Positions 27,647 to 36,564 of a DNA stretch of 64,000 nt are shown here, in pieces. Each line of letters starts with the position of its first letter. Position 1 is the stretch's first letter. Below the pieces are notes generated by a model. It saw nothing but the letters and a program-made list of their open reading frames with translations, had not been told where the DNA came from and did no database searches. Location: contig JAMPKV010000027.1 in assembly GCA_039962225.1 (NCBI GenBank), forward strand, positions 1-64,000, read 5' to 3'. A program made the position numbers and the translations under genes. Source of the DNA: Microcoleus sp. AS-A8 (GTDB lineage: Bacteria; Cyanobacteriota; Cyanobacteriia; Cyanobacteriales; Coleofasciculaceae).

Positions 27647-29563
27647 GTGTCATCTAGCACCGTTCAACAAAAACAAGATACCAAAAGCGGCTCATCATCC
27701 GTTTTCCACTTTGTACAGGGAGTTGCTCAGGTCGCAGGTGGAACCATCCTCGGCATCACCATGCTAACGAGTTCAATCGTTGCCGGTGGGCTTGTTGGCT
27801 TGGCAACCAGCTTCCGCAATCTTCCAGATGTCAGAGTGCTACGGGGCTACGTGCCCTCAGAAACGACTTATATCTATGACATTAAGGGCAAGGAATTAGC
27901 CAGTCTCCACGGTGAAGCCAATCGCGAAGTTGTCAAGTTAGACCAAATCAACCCTGTACTCAAGCGAGCTGTACTCGCGATGGAAGACAGCCACTTTTAC
28001 ATGCATCATGGGATTAACCCCAATAGTGTGGGGCGGGCGCTCTTAATCAACTGGGAAAAGAATACAGTGGTTGAAGGTGGCTCAACCCTAACCATGCAGT
28101 TGGTGAAAAATTTATTTCTCAAGCCAGAGCGTAAGTTTAGCCGCAAAATTGCTGAGGCGGTGATGGCTATCCGACTTGAGCAAATCTTCACCAAAGACCA
28201 GATTTTGGAAATGTACCTCAATCAAATCTATTGGGGTCACAACAATTATGGGATTCAAACCGCTGCCCAAAGCTATTTTTCTAAAACGGCTGATCAACTC
28301 AACTTGGCAGAGTCGGCGATGCTAGCCGGATTGATTCAGTCTCCGGAAGAATACAGTCCTTTTGTGAACCTCAAAGTCGCCAAAGAACGACAAGGTATTG
28401 TTTTAAACCGGATGGAAACCCTAGGCTGGATTACAGCCACCGAAGCAGAAGCGGCTCGTAAACAAAAGCTGAATATAGGCAAGCTAACTTCTTGGCGGAC
28501 GAGTAAGCTTCCATTTATCACAGAAGCCGTTGTCAGTGAGTTGAATGAGCGGTTTGGTCGCGAGGCTGTCCTCAAAGGTGGGATGCGCGTCCAAACGACA
28601 ATTGACACCAAGTTCCAGGAGATGGCTGAACAAACTGTTGCCAGTTCCTATGCCAATATTCGTTACCGTGGGCTTTATGCGGGTCAAGTTGCCCTAGCTG
28701 CCGTCGATCCTCGGACACATTTTGTGAAAGCGCTGGTTGGCGGCGTGAGTTACAAAAAGAGCCAGTTTAACCGAGCGAGCCAAGCCAAACGCCAACCCGG
28801 TTCTGCCTTTAAACCCTTTGTTTATTACACAGCCTTTGCCACTGGCAAATATGGCCCTTCGTCCACCGTCATGGATACCCCAGTGAGCTATCGGGATGGT
28901 AGCGGCTGGTACTCTCCCCGAAACTACGGTGGGGGTTATTCGGGTGCAATGACCATTCGCACGGCTTTAACCGTATCGGCTAACGTTCCCGCCGTCAAAA
29001 TCGGGAGAGCTGTCGGACTAGATAAAGTGATTGAAACCTGCCGCACCCTGGGCATTAAAAGCCCCATGGAGCCAGTCACTTCCTTGCCACTGGGAGCCAT
29101 TGGCTTAACCCCCTTGGAAATGGCAGGAGCTTATGCCACCTTTGCCAGTAATGGTTGGTATTCTGACACAACAATTATTGTCCGAGTGACCGACAGCACG
29201 GGCAATGTTTTGTTAGATAACACCCCTAAACCCAGGTTAGTACTCGATCCTTGGGCTACTGCTTCTCTCACGAACGTGCTGCAAGGCGTGATTAATGGTG
29301 GTACCGGAAAAGCAGCACAAATCGGACGCCCAGCCGCAGGTAAAACGGGTACGACCTCATCGGAGCGAGATGTTTGGTTTGTTGGGTATACACCGCAGTT
29401 ATCGACCGCTGTTTGGATTGGCAATGATAACAACAGACCCCTCGGCGGTGGAGCAACGGGCGGTCAATATGCGGCACCCATTTGGCGAAACTTTATGCTA
29501 AAAGCGTTGAAGAACGAGCCAGTGCAAAGCTTCCCAGCCCCTTCTAAGTTTAATCGTCCCTAA
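27647..29563 (+). CDS. Class A penicillin-binding protein (PBP1A type)
   Basis: Bifunctional peptidoglycan glycosyltransferase and transpeptidase on the periplasmic face. One membrane segment (about 25-55) follows a Ser/Gln-rich start. The GT51 domain shows MEDSHFYMHHGINPNSVGRA, EGGSTLTMQLVKNL, RKIAEAVMAIRLE and EMYLNQIYWGHNNYG. The transpeptidase has the SxxK motif in PGSAFKPFVYY near 380, SxN in TVSANVPAVK and KTG in AGKTGTTSSERDVW. The start is GTG 27647 with GAGGAAGTG upstream. At 638 residues it lacks the long C-terminal extension of E. coli PBP1a. Confidence 0.95.
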   Translation: MSSSTVQQKQDTKSGSSSVFHFVQGVAQVAGGTILGITMLTSSIVAGGLVGLATSFRNLPDVRVLRGYVPSETTYIYDIKGKELASLHGEANREVVKLDQINPVLKRAVLAMEDSHFYMHHGINPNSVGRALLINWEKNTVVEGGSTLTMQLVKNLFLKPERKFSRKIAEAVMAIRLEQIFTKDQILEMYLNQIYWGHNNYGIQTAAQSYFSKTADQLNLAESAMLAGLIQSPEEYSPFVNLKVAKERQGIVLNRMETLGWITATEAEAARKQKLNIGKLTSWRTSKLPFITEAVVSELNERFGREAVLKGGMRVQTTIDTKFQEMAEQTVASSYANIRYRGLYAGQVALAAVDPRTHFVKALVGGVSYKKSQFNRASQAKRQPGSAFKPFVYYTAFATGKYGPSSTVMDTPVSYRDGSGWYSPRNYGGGYSGAMTIRTALTVSANVPAVKIGRAVGLDKVIETCRTLGIKSPMEPVTSLPLGAIGLTPLEMAGAYATFASNGWYSDTTIIVRVTDSTGNVLLDNTPKPRLVLDPWATASLTNVLQGVINGGTGKAAQIGRPAAGKTGTTSSERDVWFVGYTPQLSTAVWIGNDNNRPLGGGATGGQYAAPIWRNFMLKALKNEPVQSFPAPSKFNRP

Positions 29564-29746
29564 ATCTAGAGCGAGTTGACACACTCTACTTTTGGGTGAG
29601 CACACTCAGAAGTCACACATCAGACGAAACCCATAAATAAGGGTTAGCCAACAGCCACCTCATAGGAAGCGCTGAAAGTACTTCTTGGCACTACGCCTAG
29701 GCTACGGCGACAAAAGACTAGTGCTTAGGCACGGTATAGCTGAGTC

Positions 29747-30070
29747 TCAGGGTTGCTTTTTTAGCTCTGATTTCATTCGTTCCAGAGTCATGTTCATTTG
29801 GTCGAACATTTGCTGAGGTGTAATGCCAAACTGACCAAGCTGGGTCTTAAGTTGTTCCACTGTCATCTGAGCCATAAAGTCCTCAGATAACTCAAAGCGT
29901 TTCATAAAAATACGGTAGCGCTCCATCAGCGCTTCCATCTGCTCGATAAAAATCTTTTTCCCTTCGTGATCAAATTTGCCATAGCTGCCTCCCAGTTGGA
30001 TTAGGGATTGGTAATCTTCAAACAGCTGTTTAGCTTCTTGTTGGACAATATCTGAGTCAAAAAACCCCAT
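29747..30070 (-). CDS. DUF1825 family protein
   Basis: A 107-residue helical protein conserved across cyanobacteria (DUF1825), function unknown. It starts MGFFDSDIVQQEAKQLFEDYQ, the family N-terminus, and is Gln/Met/Glu rich, ending in a lysine-rich tail. No catalytic or membrane features. It is convergent with the PBP gene; the 180-base spacer has a CGCCTAGGCTACGGCG hairpin near 29694-29709. Confidence 0.85.
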   Translation of the reverse strand: MGFFDSDIVQQEAKQLFEDYQSLIQLGGSYGKFDHEGKKIFIEQMEALMERYRIFMKRFELSEDFMAQMTVEQLKTQLGQFGITPQQMFDQMNMTLERMKSELKKQP

Positions 30071-30278
30071 TGCTCTTATCTGTTCACCGATGAGTGGGTT
30101 ACACGGCTGCTGTTAGTCACATTCTAGTGCAGCACTTAACTTCCGCAAACTTCGGTTTACCGTATTCATAAGTGAGCGCTTACCTCACCCAGATGGCTGG
30201 GACCTAACGACACTGGGCAGCTAGGCATTATGTTATTTTGTAACTGAGTGCCAGTATTGCAGTAAATTGAGTGTCGGT

Positions 30279-30470
30279 ATGCCACGCAAACAACTAGGTA
30301 AAATACAGTCTCATTGGAGAATTGAACCTGAAACAAAGGAGGCACTAGACCAGATAGCGCAAGCTCTGGGTTATAAATATGGCACAGGTGGAGCGGTTGG
30401 GGAGATGTTAGATGCGATCGCCAAAGGTGACTTACTTTTGAGTAAGAATGTCTTGCCGCAAATCCCTTAG
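30279..30470 (+). CDS. Small hypothetical protein, possible RHH-like
   Basis: A 63-residue protein from ATG 30279 (MPRKQLGKIQSHWRIEPETK). A basic N-terminal strand precedes two short helices (EALDQIAQALGYKYG and AVGEMLDAIAKGDLLL). The layout is compatible with a ribbon-helix-helix regulator, but similarity is too weak to assert. The longer frame from 30267 adds four codons without a better ribosome site. No toxin-like partner is adjacent. Confidence 0.6.
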   Translation: MPRKQLGKIQSHWRIEPETKEALDQIAQALGYKYGTGGAVGEMLDAIAKGDLLLSKNVLPQIP

Positions 30471-30517
30471 CACTCGCCATTGTTTAAGCCAAGCCATTCC
30501 TAGGGGTAAAAGCAAGT

Positions 30518-30910
30518 ATGTTGAGCAAGCCGAAAAATCGAACAGTCGCTGCTGTCTTAGCGTTTAGTGGGATGGTGATACCTATTGCCGGGTTCCATAA
30601 GTTTTATCTGGGGCAGCCATTTTGGGGCATCGTGTATTTGCTGCTTTGGTGGACACCTGTTCCTCATATCGCCAGTGTAATTGAAGGATTTTGGTATCTT
30701 GCCCAAGGTGCAGAGGAGTTTGACAATAATTTCAACCTGGGCCTGAAAGCGGCTCCTTCGGTAGCTAATCAAACCGTAGCGGTTGACCCAGCGCAGGTTA
30801 GTGCGATCGCCGATGCCTTGAGAGAACTTGATCGACTGCGCCAAGATGGACTAATGTCCGAATATGAATTTGAGCAAAAACGCCGCCAATTACTGGATCG
30901 CATTGCCTAA
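30518..30910 (+). CDS. TM2 and SHOCT domain membrane protein
   Basis: A 130-residue protein. The TM2 domain (about 8-65) contains two membrane segments around GFHKFYLGQPFWGIVYLLLWW, with the Phe-x-Leu-Gly turn typical of the family. The C-terminal 35 residues (ADALRELDRLRQDGLMSEYEFEQKRRQLLDRI) match the SHOCT helix pair (short C-terminal domain). TM2 proteins are of unclear function in bacteria. It overlaps functionally with the next gene, only 5 bases downstream, suggesting an operon. Confidence 0.85.
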   Translation: MLSKPKNRTVAAVLAFSGMVIPIAGFHKFYLGQPFWGIVYLLLWWTPVPHIASVIEGFWYLAQGAEEFDNNFNLGLKAAPSVANQTVAVDPAQVSAIADALRELDRLRQDGLMSEYEFEQKRRQLLDRIA

Positions 30911-30915
30911 AACCC

Positions 30916-31464
30916 ATGGCACTATTTAACTGGCTGAGTCCCCCAGGACAACCTTCCCAAAATTGGCAGCTAATTCGGGCGCGACTGGAGAGTGACCCTT
31001 ATTATCGGCTGCAATCGGCAGAAGAAATTGTCGTGGCAGCCAAACTGGGTATTAAAATTGATGCGAATCAAGCGAGTGTGGATGACTGGTTGCGACTGCC
31101 AGGAATATCGATTCATCAAGCGCGATCGCTGGTTGAACTGACTCAAATGGGGGTTCAGTTTTGCTGTCTAGAAGATATTGCCGCTGCTTTAGGGATTTCC
31201 GTCGGGCGAATCAAACCATTGCAACCGATTCTCAGCTTTTGTTACTACGACTCGGATAGCGACTTAACCCCTGTACCGATTAATCCGAATACAGCTTCAA
31301 TTGAACAATTAACGAAAATTCCAGGAGTTGATTTGTTTTTGGCAAGAGCGATTGTACAGAATCGCAGTGAAGGGGGTAATTATCGTAATCTTGTCGATTT
31401 GCAGCGACGCCTTTCACTTAGTGCTCAGTTAATTTCTGATCTTATGTACTATTTAAGGTTTTGA
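30916..31464 (+). CDS. Helix-hairpin-helix (ComEA-like) protein
   Basis: A 182-residue soluble protein with two helix-hairpin-helix modules: IDANQASVDDWLRLPGISIHQARSLVE (about 52-78) and INPNTASIEQLTKIPGVDLFLARAIV (about 118-143). The pattern NxAxxxxLxxIPGIxxxxAxxI is that of ComEA-type non-specific DNA binding. It has no signal peptide or membrane anchor, unlike true ComEA, so a cytoplasmic role is likely. It is probably co-transcribed with the TM2 gene. Confidence 0.8.
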   Translation: MALFNWLSPPGQPSQNWQLIRARLESDPYYRLQSAEEIVVAAKLGIKIDANQASVDDWLRLPGISIHQARSLVELTQMGVQFCCLEDIAAALGISVGRIKPLQPILSFCYYDSDSDLTPVPINPNTASIEQLTKIPGVDLFLARAIVQNRSEGGNYRNLVDLQRRLSLSAQLISDLMYYLRF

Positions 31465-31611
31465 AGCGCAGGCACAGACTCCTGAGATCAAGGATTTTCC
31501 AACTTTATACTTTAGATAGATGCGTCTAATTTTTTTTAGCCTGAGCTGGCTGAGAGAAAAACGTAAATTGAATTAGCATAGCGTATACACAGAAATTCTT
31601 ACGGGGCTAGG

Positions 31612-31956
31612 ATGGTTGACGAATCCAACGTAGAGACAATTTGGATTGTTACGGATGATGCTTCTCAAGGTTCTGATCCACACAGAAGTTATCGAGAAGT
31701 TGCACAAGAAAAGGGAGTCAAGGTTTCTGTTCCCGCGCTAGAGCAAAAAATGTCTCGTTTCCTGAAGTCAGTGAGTCGGATATTCCACCAAGCTGAACAG
31801 GAAACTCAAAAGAACAACCCCGGAATGCAGTTGGATGAAATTGAGCTGTCAGTAGAAATTAGCGGCGAAGGTGAAATCAAGCTAATGGGGACTGGGGGTA
31901 AGGCTGCAAGCAAAGGCGCGATTAAACTTACGTTCAAACGAGCCGAACCCAAGTGA
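31612..31956 (+). CDS. Pepco-domain protein, conflict-system adaptor
   Basis: A 114-residue protein that resembles the Pepco domain described in bacterial multi-component conflict systems. The pattern is an N-terminal strand (ETIWIVTDD), a central helix (VPALEQKMSRFLKSVSRIFHQAEQ), the strand DEIELSVEISGEGEIKLMG, and ending GGKAASKGAIKLTFKR. Such proteins are thought to couple peptidase or CHAT effectors to upstream sensors. The immediate downstream neighbour is a CHAT protein, which supports the assignment. ATG 31612 has GGGGCTAGG just upstream. Confidence 0.7.
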   Translation: MVDESNVETIWIVTDDASQGSDPHRSYREVAQEKGVKVSVPALEQKMSRFLKSVSRIFHQAEQETQKNNPGMQLDEIELSVEISGEGEIKLMGTGGKAASKGAIKLTFKRAEPK

Positions 31957-31997
31957 GATAGCTAAGCACTCAGTAACAACTATCAAGATTCTCTGGA

Positions 31998-33359
31998 ATG
32001 AGCGATCGCACTTCAATGAAATCAATTCTACTGCTGGCAGCTAATCCTAAAGGCACAAAGAATCTTCGCCTGCAAGAAGAAGAGCGCGAAATTAAGGAAC
32101 GGTTACGTCTAGCCGGATACGGCAAGATACCCATAAATGCAGCAGGTGCAGTCCGTCCAATAGACATACAACAGGCTATGTTGGACTTCGATCCGCACAT
32201 TGTTCACTTTAGCGGACACGGAGCAGGACAAGACGGCTTAGTATTTGAAGATGCGATTGGTCAAGAAAAGTTAGTAGATTCAGAGGGACTGGCTGAACTT
32301 TTCGAGTTGTTTGCCGAGCAAGTTGAGTGTGTCGTTCTCAATGCGTGTTACTCAAAATTCCAAGCTGAAGCCATTGCACAACACATTGATTATGTAATTG
32401 CTATGAGCAAGGAAATTGGTGATAATGCTGCAATTAAGTTCTCAGTAGGTTTCTACGCGGCTCTGGGTGCTGGAAAACCTTTTAAATTTGCTTATAAACT
32501 TGGCTGTAATGCTATTCGACTAGAACTAGAACGTAGTCCCGAATATTTGACCCCTATAATCTGGGAAAAAGGTCAACTGATTGATACTCGTCAAGACAAT
32601 TTAACGTCGAAAACACAAGTTCCCAATCATAGAGGTAAAGATGTAGCACCCATTCAAGAACAGATTACTGCCGATAAAGAAGCGGAATATCAGCAGCAAC
32701 AGGAAGCACAAAGACAACAGCAAAATGAAGCACAGAGACAGCGACAACAGCAGCAATCTACTCCCACAACTCCATCCAAGCAACCATCTGAGACTGATGA
32801 CCTCAGATCTGAACGAGATGTAAACTACACTAAGCTGCGGGATTTACTAGCATCGGGGAAGTGGAAAGAGGCAGATCAGGAAACTGTAGCGGTCATGCTC
32901 AAGGCAGCTAATCGAGAACAAGAACGCTATCTCCAAATCGAGTCCATCGAAAAATTTCCCTGTACAGATTTACGTACCATCGACCAGCTCTGGGTAAAAT
33001 ACAGCAATGGACGCTTTGCATTTAGTGTCCAAAAGCGTATCTGGGAGAGCGTCGCTGGTAAACCGGACAAAGACAACTATGAAATATTTAAAAAGTTCGG
33101 CGAGCGCGTGGGATGGCTAAAGTGGGAAAGTAAATGGCTGGGGCTGAAGAAAGAGGAGCAATGGCTGAGCTACAGCGAAATCACCTTCACACTGAATGCG
33201 CCCCAAGGGCATCTCCCACTTGGGTGGGATCGTTCCGTGGAGATCCCACGTTCGTTGATTGCGCTATCCAACTATTTCGATATACCCTCAGCGGAGGCGA
33301 GTTCTCGTGGCTCTTTTTGGAGAAGTCTCTTCTCTCGCGTCGAGACTTGTCTACTGTGA
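31998..33359 (+). CDS. CHAT caspase-like protease fused to a GUN4-like domain
   Basis: A 453-residue fusion. The N-terminal CHAT domain (about 1-205) starts ILLLAANPKGTKNLRLQEEERE and has the caspase-type dyad: His in IVHFSGHGAGQDG near 70 and Cys in VVLNACYSKFQAEAIA near 115. A Gln-rich linker (about 225-265) leads to a GUN4-like domain (YTKLRDLLASGKWKEADQ, then FPCTDLRTIDQLWVKYSNGRFAFSVQKRIW, and GHLPLGW near the C-terminus). GUN4 binds tetrapyrroles in chlorophyll synthesis; in such fusions it may act as a sensor. The gene is 41 bases after the Pepco gene, so the two form an effector unit. Confidence 0.85.
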   Translation: MSDRTSMKSILLLAANPKGTKNLRLQEEEREIKERLRLAGYGKIPINAAGAVRPIDIQQAMLDFDPHIVHFSGHGAGQDGLVFEDAIGQEKLVDSEGLAELFELFAEQVECVVLNACYSKFQAEAIAQHIDYVIAMSKEIGDNAAIKFSVGFYAALGAGKPFKFAYKLGCNAIRLELERSPEYLTPIIWEKGQLIDTRQDNLTSKTQVPNHRGKDVAPIQEQITADKEAEYQQQQEAQRQQQNEAQRQRQQQQSTPTTPSKQPSETDDLRSERDVNYTKLRDLLASGKWKEADQETVAVMLKAANREQERYLQIESIEKFPCTDLRTIDQLWVKYSNGRFAFSVQKRIWESVAGKPDKDNYEIFKKFGERVGWLKWESKWLGLKKEEQWLSYSEITFTLNAPQGHLPLGWDRSVEIPRSLIALSNYFDIPSAEASSRGSFWRSLFSRVETCLL

Positions 33360-33458
33360 CGTGTTAGGGTTTCAGGTTTCTGTAAGTATTTGCTACCGAG
33401 ACGATTTCCACGAACCCATGCCCGTTCTAGCTTTCCGATACCTGGCACTGCGTCATCT

Positions 33459-34037
33459 TCATAACCCTGGAAACACCAAATTTAGATCCAGCAATAAGTC
33501 GGAAAAACCAGGGATTGTCACTATTCCATTCCGTAAAGCAATCTGTCTGATACGGTAACCAAAATTCCCTTGACTATCTTGATAAGGCTGAGTATAACGT
33601 TCTACTTGATTAGCCACCAAATTCATAATCCAGTAATTTTGAATCTGAGCTTCTGCATACAACGATAGCTTTACAGTCTGGTCATACACTAAAGTTGAAT
33701 CTGATACTTCAATTAGCAATAGAATATCCTTGGGATAGGGATGATTCAATAAATAATCATCAGGCTGTCCTCGTACAATTACAACATCTGGTTCTGGCTC
33801 ACTATTAGTAGCCAATATGATGGGTTCTTGTCCACGAATAACAGCGAGATTGTCTACTAACCGCTCCAACTCGCGTGCCAATTTAGTATTGCAAACTGAA
33901 TGGCGCGTGCCCTTAGCTGCTATTTGTACTAATTCTCCCCGAATCAACTCCACCCGATCATCTTCAGTTAAAAAACCTAATTCAATCAGGCGATGATATT
34001 CAGCTAATGTAAAGCGCTTAGTTGTAACTTGGGTCAT
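33459..34037 (-). CDS. Uma2 family (DUF820) putative endonuclease
   Basis: A 192-residue member of the Uma2/DUF820 family, greatly expanded in cyanobacteria and assigned a PD-(D/E)xK nuclease fold. Characteristic segments are FTLAEYHRLIELGFLTEDDRVELIRGEL, the acidic strand EPEPDVVIVRGQ, DILLLIEVSDSTLVYDQTVKLSLYAEAQIQNYWIMN (with Glu and Lys of the active-site type) and VERYTQPY. The natural substrate is unknown. It stands alone between convergent or co-directional genes. Confidence 0.88.
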   Translation of the reverse strand: MTQVTTKRFTLAEYHRLIELGFLTEDDRVELIRGELVQIAAKGTRHSVCNTKLARELERLVDNLAVIRGQEPIILATNSEPEPDVVIVRGQPDDYLLNHPYPKDILLLIEVSDSTLVYDQTVKLSLYAEAQIQNYWIMNLVANQVERYTQPYQDSQGNFGYRIRQIALRNGIVTIPGFSDLLLDLNLVFPGL

Positions 34038-34068
34038 GCTGACTCAACAGAACCTTTATTTAATTTAT

Positions 34069-34854
34069 TTAATTAACATCCTCCGGAAATTGTCGCTCTC
34101 GCACCTCACGACTATAATCCTCTACGGCTTGGGTAATCATCTGCCGCAAATTCACATAAGACTTGGCAAATGGCGGCATCCGATCTGAAAGTCCCAACAC
34201 ATCAGATGTTACTAATACTTGGCCATCGCAATGCGACCCCGCACCAATTCCAATTGTGGGAATGGGCAGCTTTTGCGTAATCCGCATTGACAAATCATCA
34301 GGAATATGCTCTAAAACGATAGCAAAAGCACCCGCTTCATAAAGTGCGATCGCTTCTTGCAAAATCCGCTCTCCCTCGTCCGCTGTTTTCCCCTGCTGTC
34401 GGTATCCCAACTGATGCACCGATTGAGGTGTCAACCCCACATGACCCATCACGGGAATTCCCACCGAGGTTAACTGAGCGACGGTTTGAGCCATGCGAGG
34501 ATATCCACCCTCTAACTTCACCGCCTGTGCTCCAGTTTCCTTCAACACGCGACCGGCTGAATGAATCGCTTGCTGAGGACTTTCCTGATAACTCAAAAAC
34601 GGTAAGTCACACACCACTAACGCCCGTTTAACACCTCGACACACGGCTTTAGTATGATGCAGCATTTCCTCCAGCGTTACGGGGAGTGTGGTTGGGTAAC
34701 CCAACGTGACCATTGCCAGCGAGTCTCCAACCAGGAGTATATCGACGCCAGCCGCATCCAACAACTGGGAAACCGCATAGTCCCAAGCCGTCAGCACCAC
34801 AATCGGACGCCCCTGTTGCTTCCATTGAATTAGTTGCTGGGTTGTAACTGCCAT
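34069..34854 (-). CDS. panB: 3-methyl-2-oxobutanoate hydroxymethyltransferase
   Basis: First committed step of pantothenate synthesis: transfers a hydroxymethyl group from methylene-tetrahydrofolate to ketoisovalerate. The 261 residues show [24 protein letters not shown] near 41-64 and [18 protein letters not shown]. Further on are [33 protein letters not shown] and [25 protein letters not shown]. The metal-binding Asp of GDS and the catalytic Glu of VLEHIP are in place. The family length is matched. Confidence 0.96.
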   Translation of the reverse strand: MAVTTQQLIQWKQQGRPIVVLTAWDYAVSQLLDAAGVDILLVGDSLAMVTLGYPTTLPVTLEEMLHHTKAVCRGVKRALVVCDLPFLSYQESPQQAIHSAGRVLKETGAQAVKLEGGYPRMAQTVAQLTSVGIPVMGHVGLTPQSVHQLGYRQQGKTADEGERILQEAIALYEAGAFAIVLEHIPDDLSMRITQKLPIPTIGIGAGSHCDGQVLVTSDVLGLSDRMPPFAKSYVNLRQMITQAVEDYSREVRERQFPEDVN

Positions 34855-34900
34855 TTGATTTTAGTGCTGTGGTTGTGATGAAGCGAGTTAATCAGTCAAG

Positions 34901-36022
34901 TTAAAAACTTTCTCTAGGATTGTCACGAGTGAAGGCTAAATGCGGTCTGACCTGACCTGTGGTCTGACTCACCCAGGCTAATCCTTCGGTTGTTCCCACC
35001 CACAATTTGTTACCAGTGTCAGGCGACAAGACAAGAACACGACTAGAGGGAAGATCGGGAACTTCACCCAGTACGGCACCACTATCCGGTTTTAGTTTCA
35101 ACAAGCCGTTATCTGTCCCCACCCAAACAGTCCCATCTTTAGCAAAGCGCACAGAGGTGACATTGCGTCCTCGCAGTGGAGTAACGGAGCGTAGGACTTC
35201 TCGTGTTTCTGGGTCAATGACGAGTAAACTGTTGGGAGTTCCAGCCCAAAGTTTACCATCGGGTGATAGCGCTAAGGTTTGTACAGTGGTTCCAGGCAGG
35301 CTGGGGATGCGACCGATGACTAAAGCACTGGCGGTATCGACACGCACAAGTCCTTCTAGGGTACCCACCCAAAGCTGACCATCTTGATCTAAAGTTAGGG
35401 CGTTAGCGCTGACACCGGGGAGTTTTTGTACGGTCGTCATCAATAATCCTTGGTCGGGACTGATCAGGGTAAGACCGCGATCGCTTCCTACCCAAAGATA
35501 GCCCCGGCGATCGAGCAACAATGACAACACGCGGTTAGAAGGTAAGGTGAAATTCTGTGCCGTCACCTCATTACTGCGGGGGTCTACGCGCAACAATCCT
35601 TCATAAGTGCCCACCCAAATGCGTCCGACTTTATCTTGGGCTAACGCACCAATCGTGTAATTCGGCAGCGTTATGCGTGCTAACAAGCGTCCGCTATTGG
35701 GGTTAATTCTGGCTAACCCTGTCCAAGCTCCCACCCAAAGGTCGCCGGTAAAGTCGGGTTGCAAGGCACTGATGCGGAAATCAGTCGGCAGAGGTGCGGT
35801 GTCTTGGCGTAATCGTTCTGGGGACAATGGCTCATTTAATGGCGGTGGTGGGTCGCCCGTGTAGACGGGCGTCTGCCTGCCTGGGTCAGTGTAAGTTTCG
35901 GGAAAATCTGACTCACTATTCGTCTGCACCAACGTTTGAGCGATCGCTCTTGGGTGGGCTAAGCTCAACCCTAGTAATGTCACACTCATCAAAAAACGGA
36001 TATGGGCTGTTAAAAACGCCAT
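34901..36022 (-). CDS. Exported beta-propeller (Reg_prop repeat) protein
   Basis: A 373-residue secreted or periplasmic protein with a signal peptide (FLMSVTLLGLSLAHPRAIAQ). About seven repeats of 40-45 residues carry LWVGTxxGLxxxxP (for example GRIWVGTYEGLLRVDP, GYLWVGSDRGLTLISP, GTVWVGTDNGLLKLKP). They match the two-component-regulator propeller (Reg_prop) blades usually found in sensor kinases. Here no kinase or membrane domain follows, so it is a stand-alone propeller. A Pro-rich segment precedes the blades. The ligand is unknown. Confidence 0.8.
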   Translation of the reverse strand: MAFLTAHIRFLMSVTLLGLSLAHPRAIAQTLVQTNSESDFPETYTDPGRQTPVYTGDPPPPLNEPLSPERLRQDTAPLPTDFRISALQPDFTGDLWVGAWTGLARINPNSGRLLARITLPNYTIGALAQDKVGRIWVGTYEGLLRVDPRSNEVTAQNFTLPSNRVLSLLLDRRGYLWVGSDRGLTLISPDQGLLMTTVQKLPGVSANALTLDQDGQLWVGTLEGLVRVDTASALVIGRIPSLPGTTVQTLALSPDGKLWAGTPNSLLVIDPETREVLRSVTPLRGRNVTSVRFAKDGTVWVGTDNGLLKLKPDSGAVLGEVPDLPSSRVLVLSPDTGNKLWVGTTEGLAWVSQTTGQVRPHLAFTRDNPRESF

Positions 36023-36564
36023 CGCGGTTCTCTCTGCCTTCCTGAATAAGCTTGCTATTGTGCAAGTATTCCTATATTTACAAGTATCCCTATATTTAAT
36101 CGCTTCTGGATGCTTGATGAGTAGAAGGCCAAGCCTGATATTTTTTCTCTATCTCTAAACGGGACATCAATTCACTTTTTTAACAAAACTTTACAAGATG
36201 TGATGGTTCTTCTCATATATAAAAAAAGTTTATGAAAAACAACAGAAGATTTGAATTATAACTTATTGAATTCTTGCTATAGTTACAAAACAATTAAGAA
36301 ATTAAGCGCTACCTATCCAGTTAAGCCTTGTTTACAAAAAGATGCTCTTTAGTGGTCAATTTTGTGGTCAAATAGCATTGGGTTAGGTACTCCCAGGCAA
36401 CAGCCAAAACAAGGGAAAATTGGGTGTGGTGTTGCACCCTGAGCAGGGCTTATTAGGCAAGCCTTATTAAAAGATTTTTGTTCCAAAAATTCAGGGCAGA
36501 ATCTACAACCGTTGTCAATGCATATACCTGTTGCAACATTCAGTCGCTCCTAAGGAAGGAAAAC
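36023..36564 (+). promoter_or_regulatory. Leader region of the rbc operon with GTGGTCAA direct repeats
   Basis: About 540 bases upstream of rbcL. GTGGTCAA occurs at 36352-36359 and again at 36364-36371, twelve bases apart, which is about one helical turn and fits a regulator pair. Rubisco operons of cyanobacteria are controlled by LysR-type proteins, but no canonical ATTA-N7-TAAT site was found, so the regulator is unassigned. A long untranslated leader is likely. The ribosome site AAGGAAGG lies 6-14 bases before ATG 36565. Confidence 0.4.

Noticed and set aside
36023-36564. NtcA or RbcR binding site upstream of rbcL
   Set aside because: No GTA-N8-TAC or ATTA-N7-TAAT match was found; only the GTGGTCAA pair is reported.
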